Source: Burkholderia sp. WP9 (lineage in GTDB: Bacteria > Pseudomonadota > Gammaproteobacteria > Burkholderiales > Burkholderiaceae). From it: a DNA stretch of 64,000 bases. The notes beneath the pieces were generated by a model. The model saw nothing but the letters and a program-made list of their open reading frames with translations, ran no database searches and had not been told where the DNA came from. Made by a program: the position numbers and the translations under genes. The number at the start of each line of letters is the position of its first letter. Positions within the stretch are counted from its first letter, which is position 1. Below, one piece after another: positions 41,440 through 51,350 of this stretch. The DNA lies in NCBI RefSeq assembly GCF_900104795.1, contig NZ_FNTG01000002.1:620001-684000 (forward strand). The letters are read 5' to 3'.

Positions 41440-43525
41440 GATCGTGACGACGCATCAGCTCATGGGCGAAACGGACAATGAGCGGTATATCCCTCGCGCA
41501 CAAGACGTCGCGTTGCTTCAGTACACTTCCGGTAGCACAGGTGCGCCAAAAGGCGTGGTGCTCACACACGCCAATCTGCTCGCCAATATCCGGGCAATGG
41601 GAGAGACTGCCCGGATCGAGGAACACGACATCTTCGCAAGCTGGCTCCCTCTGTACCACGACATGGGCCTGATTGGAGCCTGGTTCGGGCCGCTTTACTT
41701 TGGTATCCCGTTGATTCTCATGTCCCCGCTGACGTTCCTCGCACGTCCAGCGCACTGGTTGCAGGCGATCGGCCACTACCGTGCCACCATTACGGCGGCA
41801 CCCAACTTTGCCTACGAGCGATGCACGCGCCGGATCGACGACGCCGATCTCGAAGGCGTCGATCTGTCTTCATTGCGCCTCGCATTCTGCGGCGCAGAAC
41901 CCGTCAGCGCGCCGACCATGCGAGCATTCGCCTCACGCTTTGCCGATCATGGGTTCAGGGAAACCGCCCTGACCCCCGTCTACGGCCTGGCGGAAAACAC
42001 GCTTGGACTGGCATTTTCGGAGCCAGGCCGCGGGGTGCGAACAGACTGTATCAGTCGCATGCGACTGGCTGAGTCACAGCGTGCAGCAAAAGCGGAATCG
42101 CCTGATGACGCACTCGAACTGGTCTCGTGCGGACGCGCATTACCCCGCAACCAGATCCGCATCGTTGACGTCGACGGCAATGACGTATCCGAAAGAACGG
42201 TCGGGAGAATTGAATTCCGAAGCCCATCCGCGACGCGTGGGTATTTTCAGAATGCGGAACTGACCGCGCGGCTAATTCATGATGGCTGGCTAGATACCGG
42301 CGATCTGGGATATATGGCCGATGAAGAACTGTTCATCACGGGCCGCGTAAAGGATCTGGTGATTCGGGCCGGGCGTCACTTCTTCCCCTATGAACTGGAG
42401 GCTGCTGTCGGGCATCTGCCTGGCGTGCGCAACGGTTGTGTCGCAGTGTGTGGAACGCCCGACATTGAGACCGGTACCGATCGCCTGATCGTCATTGCGG
42501 AGACTCGCGAAACGGCACCTGAGGCAATCGCGGCGATGCGCACTGGCATCAACGAAGCCTCCGTGGCTCTGCTGGGCGCTCCGCCGGAAGAAATCGCTCT
42601 GGTCCCGCCGCATAGCATTCTGAAGACATCGAGCGGGAAGATTCGTCACGCGGCTACGATGGAGATGTACCTGCGTAGTCGCGGGAATCTCCTGCCACGC
42701 CCTGCGTGGCTTCAGTGGCTCGACATCGGAACGAACACCGTACGGCCAATCGGCCGGCGGGTTCGAGCCGCCGCCAGGCAGATCGCCTACGGCGCATGGT
42801 GCTGGCTGGTCGTAACCCTGATCGCCATACCGACATGGTTGATGACCGTATCGCATCCGGACGCCAGGCGAAACTGGGCGATTGCATCGCGCGCGGCACA
42901 GCTAGCCCTCATGCTTGCAGGCATTCGCGTGACGGTACGCGGTGCCGAACTCATCGACATGGCGCGGCCGGCCATCTTTGTTGCGAATCACGCGAGCTAC
43001 CTTGACGGCCTCGTGTTGCTGGCGGCCATCCCCATGCCGCTTGGCATCGTCGCCAAGCGTGAGTTGGCCGGCGGATTGCTGATGGGTGCCTTCCTTCGGG
43101 CAATCGGCACCCGCTTTGTCGAGCGCGTCGACTATCCGCGCATGGCCGAAGACGAACGCGAACTGGTGAAGCAGGCGACGGCTGGAACCTCGCTGCTCCT
43201 CTTTCCCGAAGGAACATTCGTCCGATCCGCGGGACTGCGGCAGTTTCGTCTCGGCGCCTTTGTGGCCGCCTGCGCATCGCACCGGCCTGTCGTACCGGTC
43301 GCAATCGCGGGCGCACGCGTTGTGCTTCCGGATGGACAGTGGTTGCCAACGCGAGCCGACGTAACAGTTACCGTGCTCCCCGCTCTGGAACCAACAGGAG
43401 ACGACATGAAGGCTGCCGCGGCCCTGCGTGACACCGCACGCGATGCAATAGCAGGCCATTGCGGGGAGCGGATTCTGAGTGAAATTTCCCCGCTGGAAAC
43501 CCCCACTCGTCACACCGAGATCTAA
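41432..43525 (+). CDS. C-terminal part of the same gene: acyl-AMP ligase remainder and PlsC-type acyltransferase
   Basis: 697 codons in the frame following the shift. Ligase motifs: LLQYTSGSTGAPKGVVLTHAN, YGLAENTLG, GWLDTGDLGY, GRVKDLVIRAGRHFFPYELE and the C-terminal Lys in KTSSGKIRHA; the insertion-bearing architecture is of the fatty-acyl-AMP ligase type. A hydrophobic helix (WCWLVVTLIAIPTWLM) follows, then a 1-acylglycerol-3-phosphate acyltransferase domain with NHASYLDG (HX4D) and FPEGTFVRS. The whole would load a fatty acid on its own ACP domain and transfer it at the membrane. The nominal TTG start is arbitrary; translation should come from 40681. Confidence 0.82.
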   Translation: MREIVTTHQLMGETDNERYIPRAQDVALLQYTSGSTGAPKGVVLTHANLLANIRAMGETARIEEHDIFASWLPLYHDMGLIGAWFGPLYFGIPLILMSPLTFLARPAHWLQAIGHYRATITAAPNFAYERCTRRIDDADLEGVDLSSLRLAFCGAEPVSAPTMRAFASRFADHGFRETALTPVYGLAENTLGLAFSEPGRGVRTDCISRMRLAESQRAAKAESPDDALELVSCGRALPRNQIRIVDVDGNDVSERTVGRIEFRSPSATRGYFQNAELTARLIHDGWLDTGDLGYMADEELFITGRVKDLVIRAGRHFFPYELEAAVGHLPGVRNGCVAVCGTPDIETGTDRLIVIAETRETAPEAIAAMRTGINEASVALLGAPPEEIALVPPHSILKTSSGKIRHAATMEMYLRSRGNLLPRPAWLQWLDIGTNTVRPIGRRVRAAARQIAYGAWCWLVVTLIAIPTWLMTVSHPDARRNWAIASRAAQLALMLAGIRVTVRGAELIDMARPAIFVANHASYLDGLVLLAAIPMPLGIVAKRELAGGLLMGAFLRAIGTRFVERVDYPRMAEDERELVKQATAGTSLLLFPEGTFVRSAGLRQFRLGAFVAACASHRPVVPVAIAGARVVLPDGQWLPTRADVTVTVLPALEPTGDDMKAAAALRDTARDAIAGHCGERILSEISPLETPTRHTEI

Positions 43526-43745
43526 GCCTGCGTTATTCGAGGGTTCACCCGGTTCGACACTAGCATGCCCATGCCAGGACAGACACTAACTGCGCCGCTC
43601 CGACATCTGCCCGGGTGCCATGGGCAGGGACGCCGGAATGGCGACGATCTGATTGGCCTCGACATGGTCCGGAGCACTGGTCTGGGCTGAAAACGAGTTT
43701 CGAACAGCCGCCAACTTGACAGCGCCCATGGGCACGGCACGGTGC

Positions 43746-44783
43746 TTATCTCACCGTGGCCGACGGGTTGACTGACTGGACCGCCGCCTCGCCTCGCGCC
43801 TCACCGCGGGCCGGGCCGATCACCAACCCCGCTTGCGCCAGCAGGCGCCGCAGCCCCAGCTTCGGATATTTACGGTCCACCGCGCGCACGTCGGCGCGCG
43901 TCTCCTCGATGATCCAGTCGCGCACTTCCGCGGCAACCGGCCGCAACGGCCGATTTTCCGGCCACACCAGACAGCAGCGCCGGTCCGTCATGACCAGTTC
44001 CTCCTCGGCGGGCAGCAGCGCGCCCTGGAGAAGCCAATGCGACACCACGTTGAGCCAGCCGAGCGCGACACCCTGCCCAAGCAATGCCGCCTGCACGACG
44101 ATCGCGTAGTCGTTGAAGCTCAGCATGCTCGCGGCGTGCCGCCCCTGTGCCGCGAACGCGGCGAACCTGTCATGCCAGCCGCGCTCGCCGTCGTCCATCA
44201 CGATCACCGTATCGCCGTGCTTGCGGCCCGCCTCGGTCGCGGCTGTCTCGTGATAGCGCCGGTTGCATACCGGCAGCAGCGTCTCCGGCATCACGAGCAC
44301 GCTGTTCTCGCCGATCTGGTCCTCGCGCAGGAAGCGCATGCCGAGATCCACATCGACGAGTGGCCCGCCGATTCGCCCCGAGATGAGCTGAAACCGCAAG
44401 TCGACATTCGGAAACGCCTCGTTCAGACGACTCATGCGCGGCATCAGCCAGTGTGTGGTGAACGCGGTGGACACTGACAGCGTGACCGACTCGACACCGG
44501 TTGCGCGCGCTTCGATCTCGCGTATCGCGCTTTCTATGCCGTCGAAGCCTTCGGAGATCTTCCGGTAAAGGATCCTGCCGCTCTCGGTCAGCTCGATTCC
44601 GCCTCGCACGCGCTCGAACAGGCGCACGCCGAGATGGTCTTCCATACGCGAGAGCATGCGGCTCACCGCCGGCTGGCTGACATATAACTCCTGCGCCGCA
44701 CGCGTGAAGTTGCCGCAGCGCGCAGCCGCCTCGAAGACGAACAGCGCGTTGGCGCTCGGCAGTTTTTTGCGAAGATTGGGCAT
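43746..44783 (-). CDS. LysR-family transcriptional regulator (GcvA-like)
   Basis: 345-residue LysR regulator. The N-terminal HTH (LPSANALFVFEAAARCGNFTRAAQELYVSQPAVSRMLSRMEDHLGVRLFERVRGGIELTE) is of the GcvA subtype, with a substrate-binding domain at about 95-300 and an unusual Ala/Gly/Arg tail after 310. It is divergent from the transporter operon with a 101-bp gap that contains the operon promoter and a TTGG-N9-CCAA motif, so it is most likely its regulator. ATG at 44783 was chosen from the family N-terminus. Confidence 0.93.
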   Translation of the reverse strand: MPNLRKKLPSANALFVFEAAARCGNFTRAAQELYVSQPAVSRMLSRMEDHLGVRLFERVRGGIELTESGRILYRKISEGFDGIESAIREIEARATGVESVTLSVSTAFTTHWLMPRMSRLNEAFPNVDLRFQLISGRIGGPLVDVDLGMRFLREDQIGENSVLVMPETLLPVCNRRYHETAATEAGRKHGDTVIVMDDGERGWHDRFAAFAAQGRHAASMLSFNDYAIVVQAALLGQGVALGWLNVVSHWLLQGALLPAEEELVMTDRRCCLVWPENRPLRPVAAEVRDWIIEETRADVRAVDRKYPKLGLRRLLAQAGLVIGPARGEARGEAAVQSVNPSATVR

Positions 44784-44811
44784 GACCTGATGTTATGCCC
44801 TATCCAACAAT

Positions 44812-44847
44812 TTGGGAATTGCCGCCAAAAATGGCTCGGCCTATATT
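44812..44847 (+). promoter_or_regulatory. Promoter of the transporter/oxidation operon with possible LysR site
   Basis: TTGCCG (44819-44824), a 17-bp spacer and TATATT (44842-44847) form a good sigma-70 promoter in front of the ATPase gene at 44885. TTGG-N9-CCAA (44812-44828) overlaps the -35 box and could be a LysR half-palindrome. The LysR gene diverges from here. Confidence 0.55.
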
Positions 44848-44884
44848 TTCCCTAACGCAGGCTTCTACAGCGAGACAGGACGCA

Positions 44885-45961
<1,077 letters not shown>

Positions 45962-46037
45962 TTCCATTTTGCTATTTCCCGCCCTCGCCAGGGCAAACCC
46001 TCTCCCGATTCACAGCACACTGCAAAAGGATGATTTC

Positions 46038-46751
46038 ATGAAGCTCACCGATTTCAAGGTCCTGACGTTCGACGTCGTCGGCACGCTCATCGACTTCGAG
46101 CGCGGCGTACTCGCCTCAGTGCGACGCCTCGGCGGCCCGGCCGCGAAAGACCTGACCGACGACCAGATTTTCGAGCCGTATATGCGCGGCCGTGCGGCCT
46201 ACCCGGGCCGTTCGAGCCATGAAATGGCGAACGTCTACCTGTCGCTGGCAAAGGAACTCGGTCTGCCTGACGACGCGCAATCGGCCGCCGCCTTCCAGCG
46301 CGACGTGCTCGAATGGCCGGCGTTCGCGGATTCGGTCGCGGCGCTCAAACGTCTGCGCAAACACTTTCGCCTCGTCGCCATGACCAATGCGGACCGTGTC
46401 GCGCTGTCGGCCTACGCACACACGCTCGGCGACCCGTTCGACGACACCGTCTGCTGCGACGAAACCGGCGTCGCCAAGCCCGATCCGCAATTCTTCGCGT
46501 ACAACCGCGGCCGTCAGGCGGCGTTCGGCTACAAGTTCGGCGAAATCCTGCACACCGCGCAGAGCCAGTATCACGACATCGGCGTCGCCACCAGCCTCGG
46601 CTACGCGACCTGCTGGATCGAACGCCGTCAGGGCGCGAAGGGCTTCGGCGCCACGCCCGTGCCGGAAGCCGTCACCACGCCGACCTTCAAGTTCGCGACG
46701 CTCGGCGCGCTCGCCGACGCTGTCGAAGCCGAAGCGCGTCTCGCCGCCTGA
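46038..46751 (+). CDS. HAD-superfamily hydrolase (haloacid dehalogenase type II-like)
   Basis: 237-residue HAD protein. Motif I is FDVVGTLID: nucleophile Asp11 is present, but the +2 acid/base Asp of phosphatases is Val, as in C-X bond-cleaving members (haloacid dehalogenases have Tyr and phosphonoacetaldehyde hydrolase Ala at this place). Motif II is MTNAD, motif III Lys/Asp in GVAKPDPQFF. The substrate is unknown; the surrounding genes point to a small amine or amino acid. ATG at 46038 follows AAAGGA at 8 bases. It lies between the ATPase and an FAD oxidoreductase gene. Confidence 0.87.
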   Translation: MKLTDFKVLTFDVVGTLIDFERGVLASVRRLGGPAAKDLTDDQIFEPYMRGRAAYPGRSSHEMANVYLSLAKELGLPDDAQSAAAFQRDVLEWPAFADSVAALKRLRKHFRLVAMTNADRVALSAYAHTLGDPFDDTVCCDETGVAKPDPQFFAYNRGRQAAFGYKFGEILHTAQSQYHDIGVATSLGYATCWIERRQGAKGFGATPVPEAVTTPTFKFATLGALADAVEAEARLAA

Positions 46752-46755
46752 GCCG

Positions 46756-48093
46756 ATGCTCGCGCCGACGACACCCCACACGCCCGCGCCTGATTCGCTG
46801 TGGCGGGCGCTCCTCGCCGCCTCGCCCGGCGCCGGTGCGACGCTCAGCACCGGCGTGCCGCTCACGCGCGATCTGGAGGTCGAGGTCGCCGTGATCGGCG
46901 CGGGCTACTCGGGCCTCGCCGCCGCGTATGCGCTGCAAAAGCGCGGCGTCGACTGCGTGGTGCTCGATGCGAATCCGGTGGGCTGGGGCGCGAGCGGCCG
47001 CAATGGCGGCGTGGTGTCGTCCAAGTTCAGACTGTCGTTTCCCACGATCGACAAACTGCACGGCCTCGATACCGCCAAGCGCATGCACCGGCTCGCGCAC
47101 GAGGGCGTGCGGGTCGTCGAGACGCTGGTCGACGAATTCCAGCTCACGCGCGCCCGCTTCGAGGCGACCGGCAGTCTGCGCTGCGCCCACACGGAGGCCG
47201 CCTTCGCCGCGATTCGCGCGGAGGCCGACTGGGTCCGCACGCAACTCGGCGATACCACGATGACCGTGCAATCGCGCGCCGAGATCGAACACGAGACGGG
47301 CTCGAAAGGTTTTGTCGGCGGCGTGCTGAGCGCGGACGCCGGCACGATCCTGCCGCTCGAATACGTGTGCGGACTCGCGCGCGGCCTTACGCTGCGCAGC
47401 GTGCCGATCTACGAATCGACGCCGGTGCAGCAGATGCACCGCGCGCCCGGCGAAACGCGCGTGACGCTGCGCACGCCCGCCGGCACGGTGCGCGCGAAGC
47501 AGGTGATCGTCGCGACCAATGCCTACTCCGATCTCACACCGGCCACCGCGGCGTATCAGCGTGAACTCGTGCCGTTTCGCAGCGCGATGATCGCCACCGA
47601 GCGGCTTCCCGCCGAGCTCGACGCGCGCCTGATGGTCGAGCGCCGCAGCTACACCGAAACGCGGCGCATGATGAAGTGGTTCCGCAAGGTGGACGGCCGC
47701 ATGCTGTTCGGCGGACGCGACGCGTTCGGCAAGGAGGGGCAAACGACCGGCTTCGACGCGCTGCAGCGCGCCATGGTCGCGCTCTTTCCGGATCTCGCGG
47801 ACGTGCGCGTGGACTATCGCTGGTCGGGGTATGTGGGCATGACGTTCAATTCGTTGCCGCATGTCGGACGCAGCGACGACGCCACGACCTTTTGTCTGGG
47901 GTATAACGGAGCAGGCGTCGCGATGGCGAGTCTGCTCGGCCAGCATGCCGCCGCGCTCGCGCTCGGCGAGACGCCGGAGCTCTCGCTGCTCGGCGCGCCC
48001 GGCTTGCGGCCCGTGCCCTTTCATTCGCTGCGCGCGCCGGGTGTGAGACTCGTCGCGGCGTGGTATCAGTTTCTCGACGCCGTAGGTGCATGA
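46756..48093 (+). CDS. FAD-dependent oxidoreductase, DAO family (gamma-glutamylputrescine oxidase-like)
   Basis: 445-residue flavoprotein. An N-terminal 35-residue leader is followed by the dinucleotide motif VIGAGYSGLAAAYALQKRG (46-64), WGASGRNGGVVSSKFR near 79, and the C-terminal VDYRWSGYVGMTFNSLPHVGRSDD and LGYNGAGVAMASLLGQ, as in PuuB-like amine oxidases. It probably oxidises an amine or N-substituted amino acid to an aldehyde/imine that the downstream dehydrogenases process. It starts 4 bases after the HAD gene and overlaps the permease by ATGA. Confidence 0.9.
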   Translation: MLAPTTPHTPAPDSLWRALLAASPGAGATLSTGVPLTRDLEVEVAVIGAGYSGLAAAYALQKRGVDCVVLDANPVGWGASGRNGGVVSSKFRLSFPTIDKLHGLDTAKRMHRLAHEGVRVVETLVDEFQLTRARFEATGSLRCAHTEAAFAAIRAEADWVRTQLGDTTMTVQSRAEIEHETGSKGFVGGVLSADAGTILPLEYVCGLARGLTLRSVPIYESTPVQQMHRAPGETRVTLRTPAGTVRAKQVIVATNAYSDLTPATAAYQRELVPFRSAMIATERLPAELDARLMVERRSYTETRRMMKWFRKVDGRMLFGGRDAFGKEGQTTGFDALQRAMVALFPDLADVRVDYRWSGYVGMTFNSLPHVGRSDDATTFCLGYNGAGVAMASLLGQHAAALALGETPELSLLGAPGLRPVPFHSLRAPGVRLVAAWYQFLDAVGA

Positions 48094-48998
48094 TGACAAC
48101 CGCCAAGCGGATGCTCCAGGGAACCACCTTGATGCAAGCCACCGAGTCCGATCCCGCCACGCGCTATCAGCGCCGCGAGGATCGCACCATGCTGCTGCTA
48201 ATGACACCGGCGCTCCTCGTGATCGTCGTGCTGCTGGTCGTGCCGCTCGCGTGGCTGTCGTGGCAGTCCATCTATCACGACGGCTTCACGCTCGAAAACT
48301 ACCGGCGCATGTTCACGGGCGCTTACCTCGAAACGTTCTTGCTGACCTTCAGGCTCAGTATCATCGTGACCGTCATCACGCTGCTGCTCGGCTATCCGGT
48401 GGCCTACTTCGCCGCCTCGTTGCCGCCGAAGCTGAGCGCGCTGGTGCTCGGCATGGTGATTCTGCCGTTCTGGACCAGCGTGCTGGTGCGCACCTACGCG
48501 TGGCTCGTCCTGCTGCAGCGCACGGGGCTGGTCAACAAGGCGCTGATCGCGTCGGGCCTCGTCGACCGGCCGGTGCAACTCGCCTATAACCAGTTCGGCA
48601 CGGTGATCGCGATGGTTCACATCCTGCTGCCGTTCATGGTGCTGCCGCTCTATTCGGCAATGCAGAAAATCCCGTCGAATCTTTCGCAAGCCGGCGCGAG
48701 CCTGGGCGGTTCGCCGCTGCACGTGTTCCTGCGCGTGTTCCTGCCGCTGTCGATGAGCGGCGTGTTCGCGGGCGTGACGCTCGTGTTCGTGCTCTGCCTC
48801 GGCTTCTACATCACGCCTGAACTGATGGGCGGCGGCAAGTCGATCATGGTGTCGATGGTCGTGAGCCGCAACATCGAGATCTACAACAGCTGGGGGGCGG
48901 CGAGCGCGGTGAGCGTCGTGCTGCTGATCTGCGTGTTCGCGATTTTCTATGCCGCGAGCCGCGTGGTGCCACTCGAAAAGACCCTGGGCGCGAAATGA
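48090..48998 (+). CDS. ABC transporter permease (PotB-like)
   Basis: 302-residue inner-membrane permease with six helices; the first is LLLMTPALLVIVVLLVVPLAWL. The cytoplasmic EAA-like loop reads NLSQAGASLGGSPLHVFLRVFLPLSMSG. The ATG at 48090 overlaps the stop of the oxidoreductase; an internal ATG at 48132 would remove 14 residues. It overlaps the next permease by 4 bases. Confidence 0.92.
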   Translation: MMTTAKRMLQGTTLMQATESDPATRYQRREDRTMLLLMTPALLVIVVLLVVPLAWLSWQSIYHDGFTLENYRRMFTGAYLETFLLTFRLSIIVTVITLLLGYPVAYFAASLPPKLSALVLGMVILPFWTSVLVRTYAWLVLLQRTGLVNKALIASGLVDRPVQLAYNQFGTVIAMVHILLPFMVLPLYSAMQKIPSNLSQAGASLGGSPLHVFLRVFLPLSMSGVFAGVTLVFVLCLGFYITPELMGGGKSIMVSMVVSRNIEIYNSWGAASAVSVVLLICVFAIFYAASRVVPLEKTLGAK

Positions 48999-49789
48999 GC
49001 AAACTCCCGTTCGGACGGATCGTCCTCGGCGCGATCGTCGTGCTGATCCTGCTGTTCCTGATGGTGCCGGTGCTGATCGTCGTGCCGCTGTCGTTCTCCG
49101 ACACACGCTTCATGACCTTCCCGCCGCCGGCGTACTCGCTGCGCTGGTATCACTCGTTCTTCGACAACCCCGCATGGATCGACGCCGCGCGCGTAACGCT
49201 CACCGCGTCGATCTGCGCCGCGCTGATCGCCACGCCGCTCGGCGTGGCCGCCGCCTACGCGATCCAGAACGGCACGCACTGGATCATGCGCTATCTGCGC
49301 ACACTGCTAATGTTGCCGCTGATGGTGCCGATCATCATCGTCGCGGTGGGCGTATTCTTCGTGTACTCTCAGGCCGGCTACGTGAACACGCTCGGCGGCC
49401 TGATTCTGGCCGATACGATGCTCGGCCTGCCTTATGTGCTGATTTCGGTCGGCGCCGATCTGCGCACCTTCGACCGCACGCAGGAAATGGTCGCGCGCAG
49501 CCTCGGCATGAATCGGTTTCGCAGCTTCATGACGGTTACACTGCCGCAGATCAAGGCAAGCGTCATCTCCGGTACGGTGTTCGTGTTCATCCAGGCGCTC
49601 GACGAAACGGTGGTCGCGCTCTTCGTGTCGGGCGGTTCGAACCAGACGCTGACGCGCCGCATGTTCGTGACGCTGCGTGACGAGATCGACCCGACCATCG
49701 CCGCGATCAGCACGATGCTGACCGCGCTCACGCTGTGCCTTGTGATGATCGTCGTGGTGAGCCGCCGTTCGGGCGCGGCACGCGCCTGA
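48995..49789 (+). CDS. ABC transporter permease (PotC-like)
   Basis: 264-residue permease partner, six helices. The signature SFSDTRFMTFPPPAYSLRWYHSFFDNPAWIDA is typical of PotC-like components, and the EAA-like loop is VARSLGMNRFRSFMTVTLPQIKASV. It forms the channel with the preceding permease. It is translationally coupled through ATGA and followed by the aldehyde dehydrogenase after 25 bases. Confidence 0.93.
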   Translation: MSKLPFGRIVLGAIVVLILLFLMVPVLIVVPLSFSDTRFMTFPPPAYSLRWYHSFFDNPAWIDAARVTLTASICAALIATPLGVAAAYAIQNGTHWIMRYLRTLLMLPLMVPIIIVAVGVFFVYSQAGYVNTLGGLILADTMLGLPYVLISVGADLRTFDRTQEMVARSLGMNRFRSFMTVTLPQIKASVISGTVFVFIQALDETVVALFVSGGSNQTLTRRMFVTLRDEIDPTIAAISTMLTALTLCLVMIVVVSRRSGAARA

Positions 49790-49814
49790 TTTCTTTCCTC
49801 AAGATACCTATTAC

Positions 49815-51242
49815 ATGGTCAATGCACTGAAGTTCTATATCGACGGCGCGTGGGTCGAGCCGTTGGGCAACGCACGCCGCTCCGTCGTCGATCCCTGTAC
49901 CGAGGAAGCCTTCGCCGAAGTGGCGATGGGCACGCCCGCCGATGCCGATCGCGCGGTAGCCGCCGCGAAACGCGCGTTCACGTCGTTCTCGCAGACCACG
50001 CCGGCCGAACGCCTCGCGTTGATCCGCCGCATTCTCGAGGTGTTTCTCGAACGTCACGACGAGATGGGCGACACCATTTCGCGCGAACTCGGCGCACCGC
50101 GCGCCATGGCGCATGCGTGGCAGGCCGGCATCGGCCGGCGGCATCTCGAAGAACTGATCCGCACGTGTGAGACGTTCGCCTGGCAGCGCCGGAAGGGCAC
50201 GACGCTCGTCAATCACGAACCGGTGGGCGTGGTCGCGCTCATCACGCCGTGGAACTGGCCGATCAATCAGATCGTCTGCAAGGCCGCGCCCGCCATCGCG
50301 GCCGGTTGCACGATGGTGCTCAAGCCCAGCGAAGTCACGCCGCTGAACGCCCTGCTGTTCGCGGAGATACTCGACGCCGCGGGCGTGCCGCCGGGCGTCT
50401 TCAACCTCGTCAACGGCGACGGGCCAACGGTCGGCGCGGCGCTCGCGGCGCACCCAGACGTCGATATGGTGTCGTTCACCGGATCGACGCGCGCGGGCGT
50501 TGAAATTGCGAAGCTCGCGGCGCCGACAGTCAAGCGCGTGCACCAGGAACTGGGCGGCAAGTCCGCGAACATTCTGCTGGACGACGTCGATTTCGAGGCG
50601 GCGGTCACGGCCGGCGTCAACTCGTGCTTCAACAACAGCGGGCAATCATGCAATGCGCCGACGCGCATGCTCGTCCCCGCGGCACGTCACGACGAAGCCG
50701 TGGCGATCGCGCGGCGGGCGGCGCAAGCGCAGCGCGTCGGCCCCGCCGACCACGAGCGTACGACAATGGGTCCGGTTGTCAGCGGCGTGCAGTTCGAGCG
50801 CGTGGAGCGGCTCATCGCGGCCGGTATCGACGAAGGCGCGCAGGTCGTGGCCGGCGGCCTCGGGCGTCCGCCGGGTCTTGAGCGTGGCTTCTACGTGCAA
50901 CCCACCGTGTTCGCGGACGTGCGCCCTTCCATGACGATCGCGCGCGAGGAAATTTTCGGCCCCGTGCTCGCGATCATGCCGTACCGCGACGAGGAAGAAG
51001 CCATCGCGATCGCCAACGACAGTCCCTTCGGGCTCGCGGCCTACGTTCAATCCGCCGATCTGGACCGCGCGCGGCGCGTGGCGTTCAGGCTCCGTGCCGG
51101 CAGCGTGTATCTGAACTACCCGTCATGGGACGCGGGCTCGCCGTTCGGCGGATACAAGCAGTCGGGCAACGGCCGCGAGTACGCCGAATGGGGACTCGAG
51201 GCGTTTCTCGAAGTGAAGGGCATTGTGGGGTTTGGCGACTGA
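49815..51242 (+). CDS. NAD(P)-dependent aldehyde dehydrogenase
   Basis: 475-residue ALDH superfamily enzyme. Cofactor motif TPWNWPINQI and FTGST, catalytic Glu in HQELGGKSANI, catalytic Cys in NNSGQSCNAPTRM, and the EEIFGPVLAIMPY motif are all intact. It likely oxidises the aldehyde made by the FAD oxidase or by the GMC oxidoreductase encoded on the opposite strand. It is the last gene of the plus-strand operon, ended by the hairpin at 51310. Confidence 0.95.
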   Translation: MVNALKFYIDGAWVEPLGNARRSVVDPCTEEAFAEVAMGTPADADRAVAAAKRAFTSFSQTTPAERLALIRRILEVFLERHDEMGDTISRELGAPRAMAHAWQAGIGRRHLEELIRTCETFAWQRRKGTTLVNHEPVGVVALITPWNWPINQIVCKAAPAIAAGCTMVLKPSEVTPLNALLFAEILDAAGVPPGVFNLVNGDGPTVGAALAAHPDVDMVSFTGSTRAGVEIAKLAAPTVKRVHQELGGKSANILLDDVDFEAAVTAGVNSCFNNSGQSCNAPTRMLVPAARHDEAVAIARRAAQAQRVGPADHERTTMGPVVSGVQFERVERLIAAGIDEGAQVVAGGLGRPPGLERGFYVQPTVFADVRPSMTIAREEIFGPVLAIMPYRDEEEAIAIANDSPFGLAAYVQSADLDRARRVAFRLRAGSVYLNYPSWDAGSPFGGYKQSGNGREYAEWGLEAFLEVKGIVGFGD

Positions 51243-51309
51243 CTGTGTTCGGGCCTTGCTGGGCTAAATGCCCGGAGGTAGGCAAAACATTCACCGCTTG
51301 AAACAAGCA

Positions 51310-51342
51310 CCGGGCCGTCGCGTTTGCAATGCGACGGCCCGG
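51310..51342. terminator. Bidirectional hairpin terminator
   Basis: A perfect 12-bp stem (CCGGGCCGTCGC / GCGACGGCCCGG) with a 9-base loop lies between the convergent aldehyde dehydrogenase and GMC genes. On the minus strand it is followed by a moderately T-rich TGCTTGTTTC. Confidence 0.75.
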
Positions 51343-51350
51343 CATCACAT

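Noticed and set aside
46687..48207. 506-codon minus-strand ORF
   Set aside because: Antisense to the FAD oxidoreductase gene, Arg/Ala/His-rich, with no ribosome site or motif.
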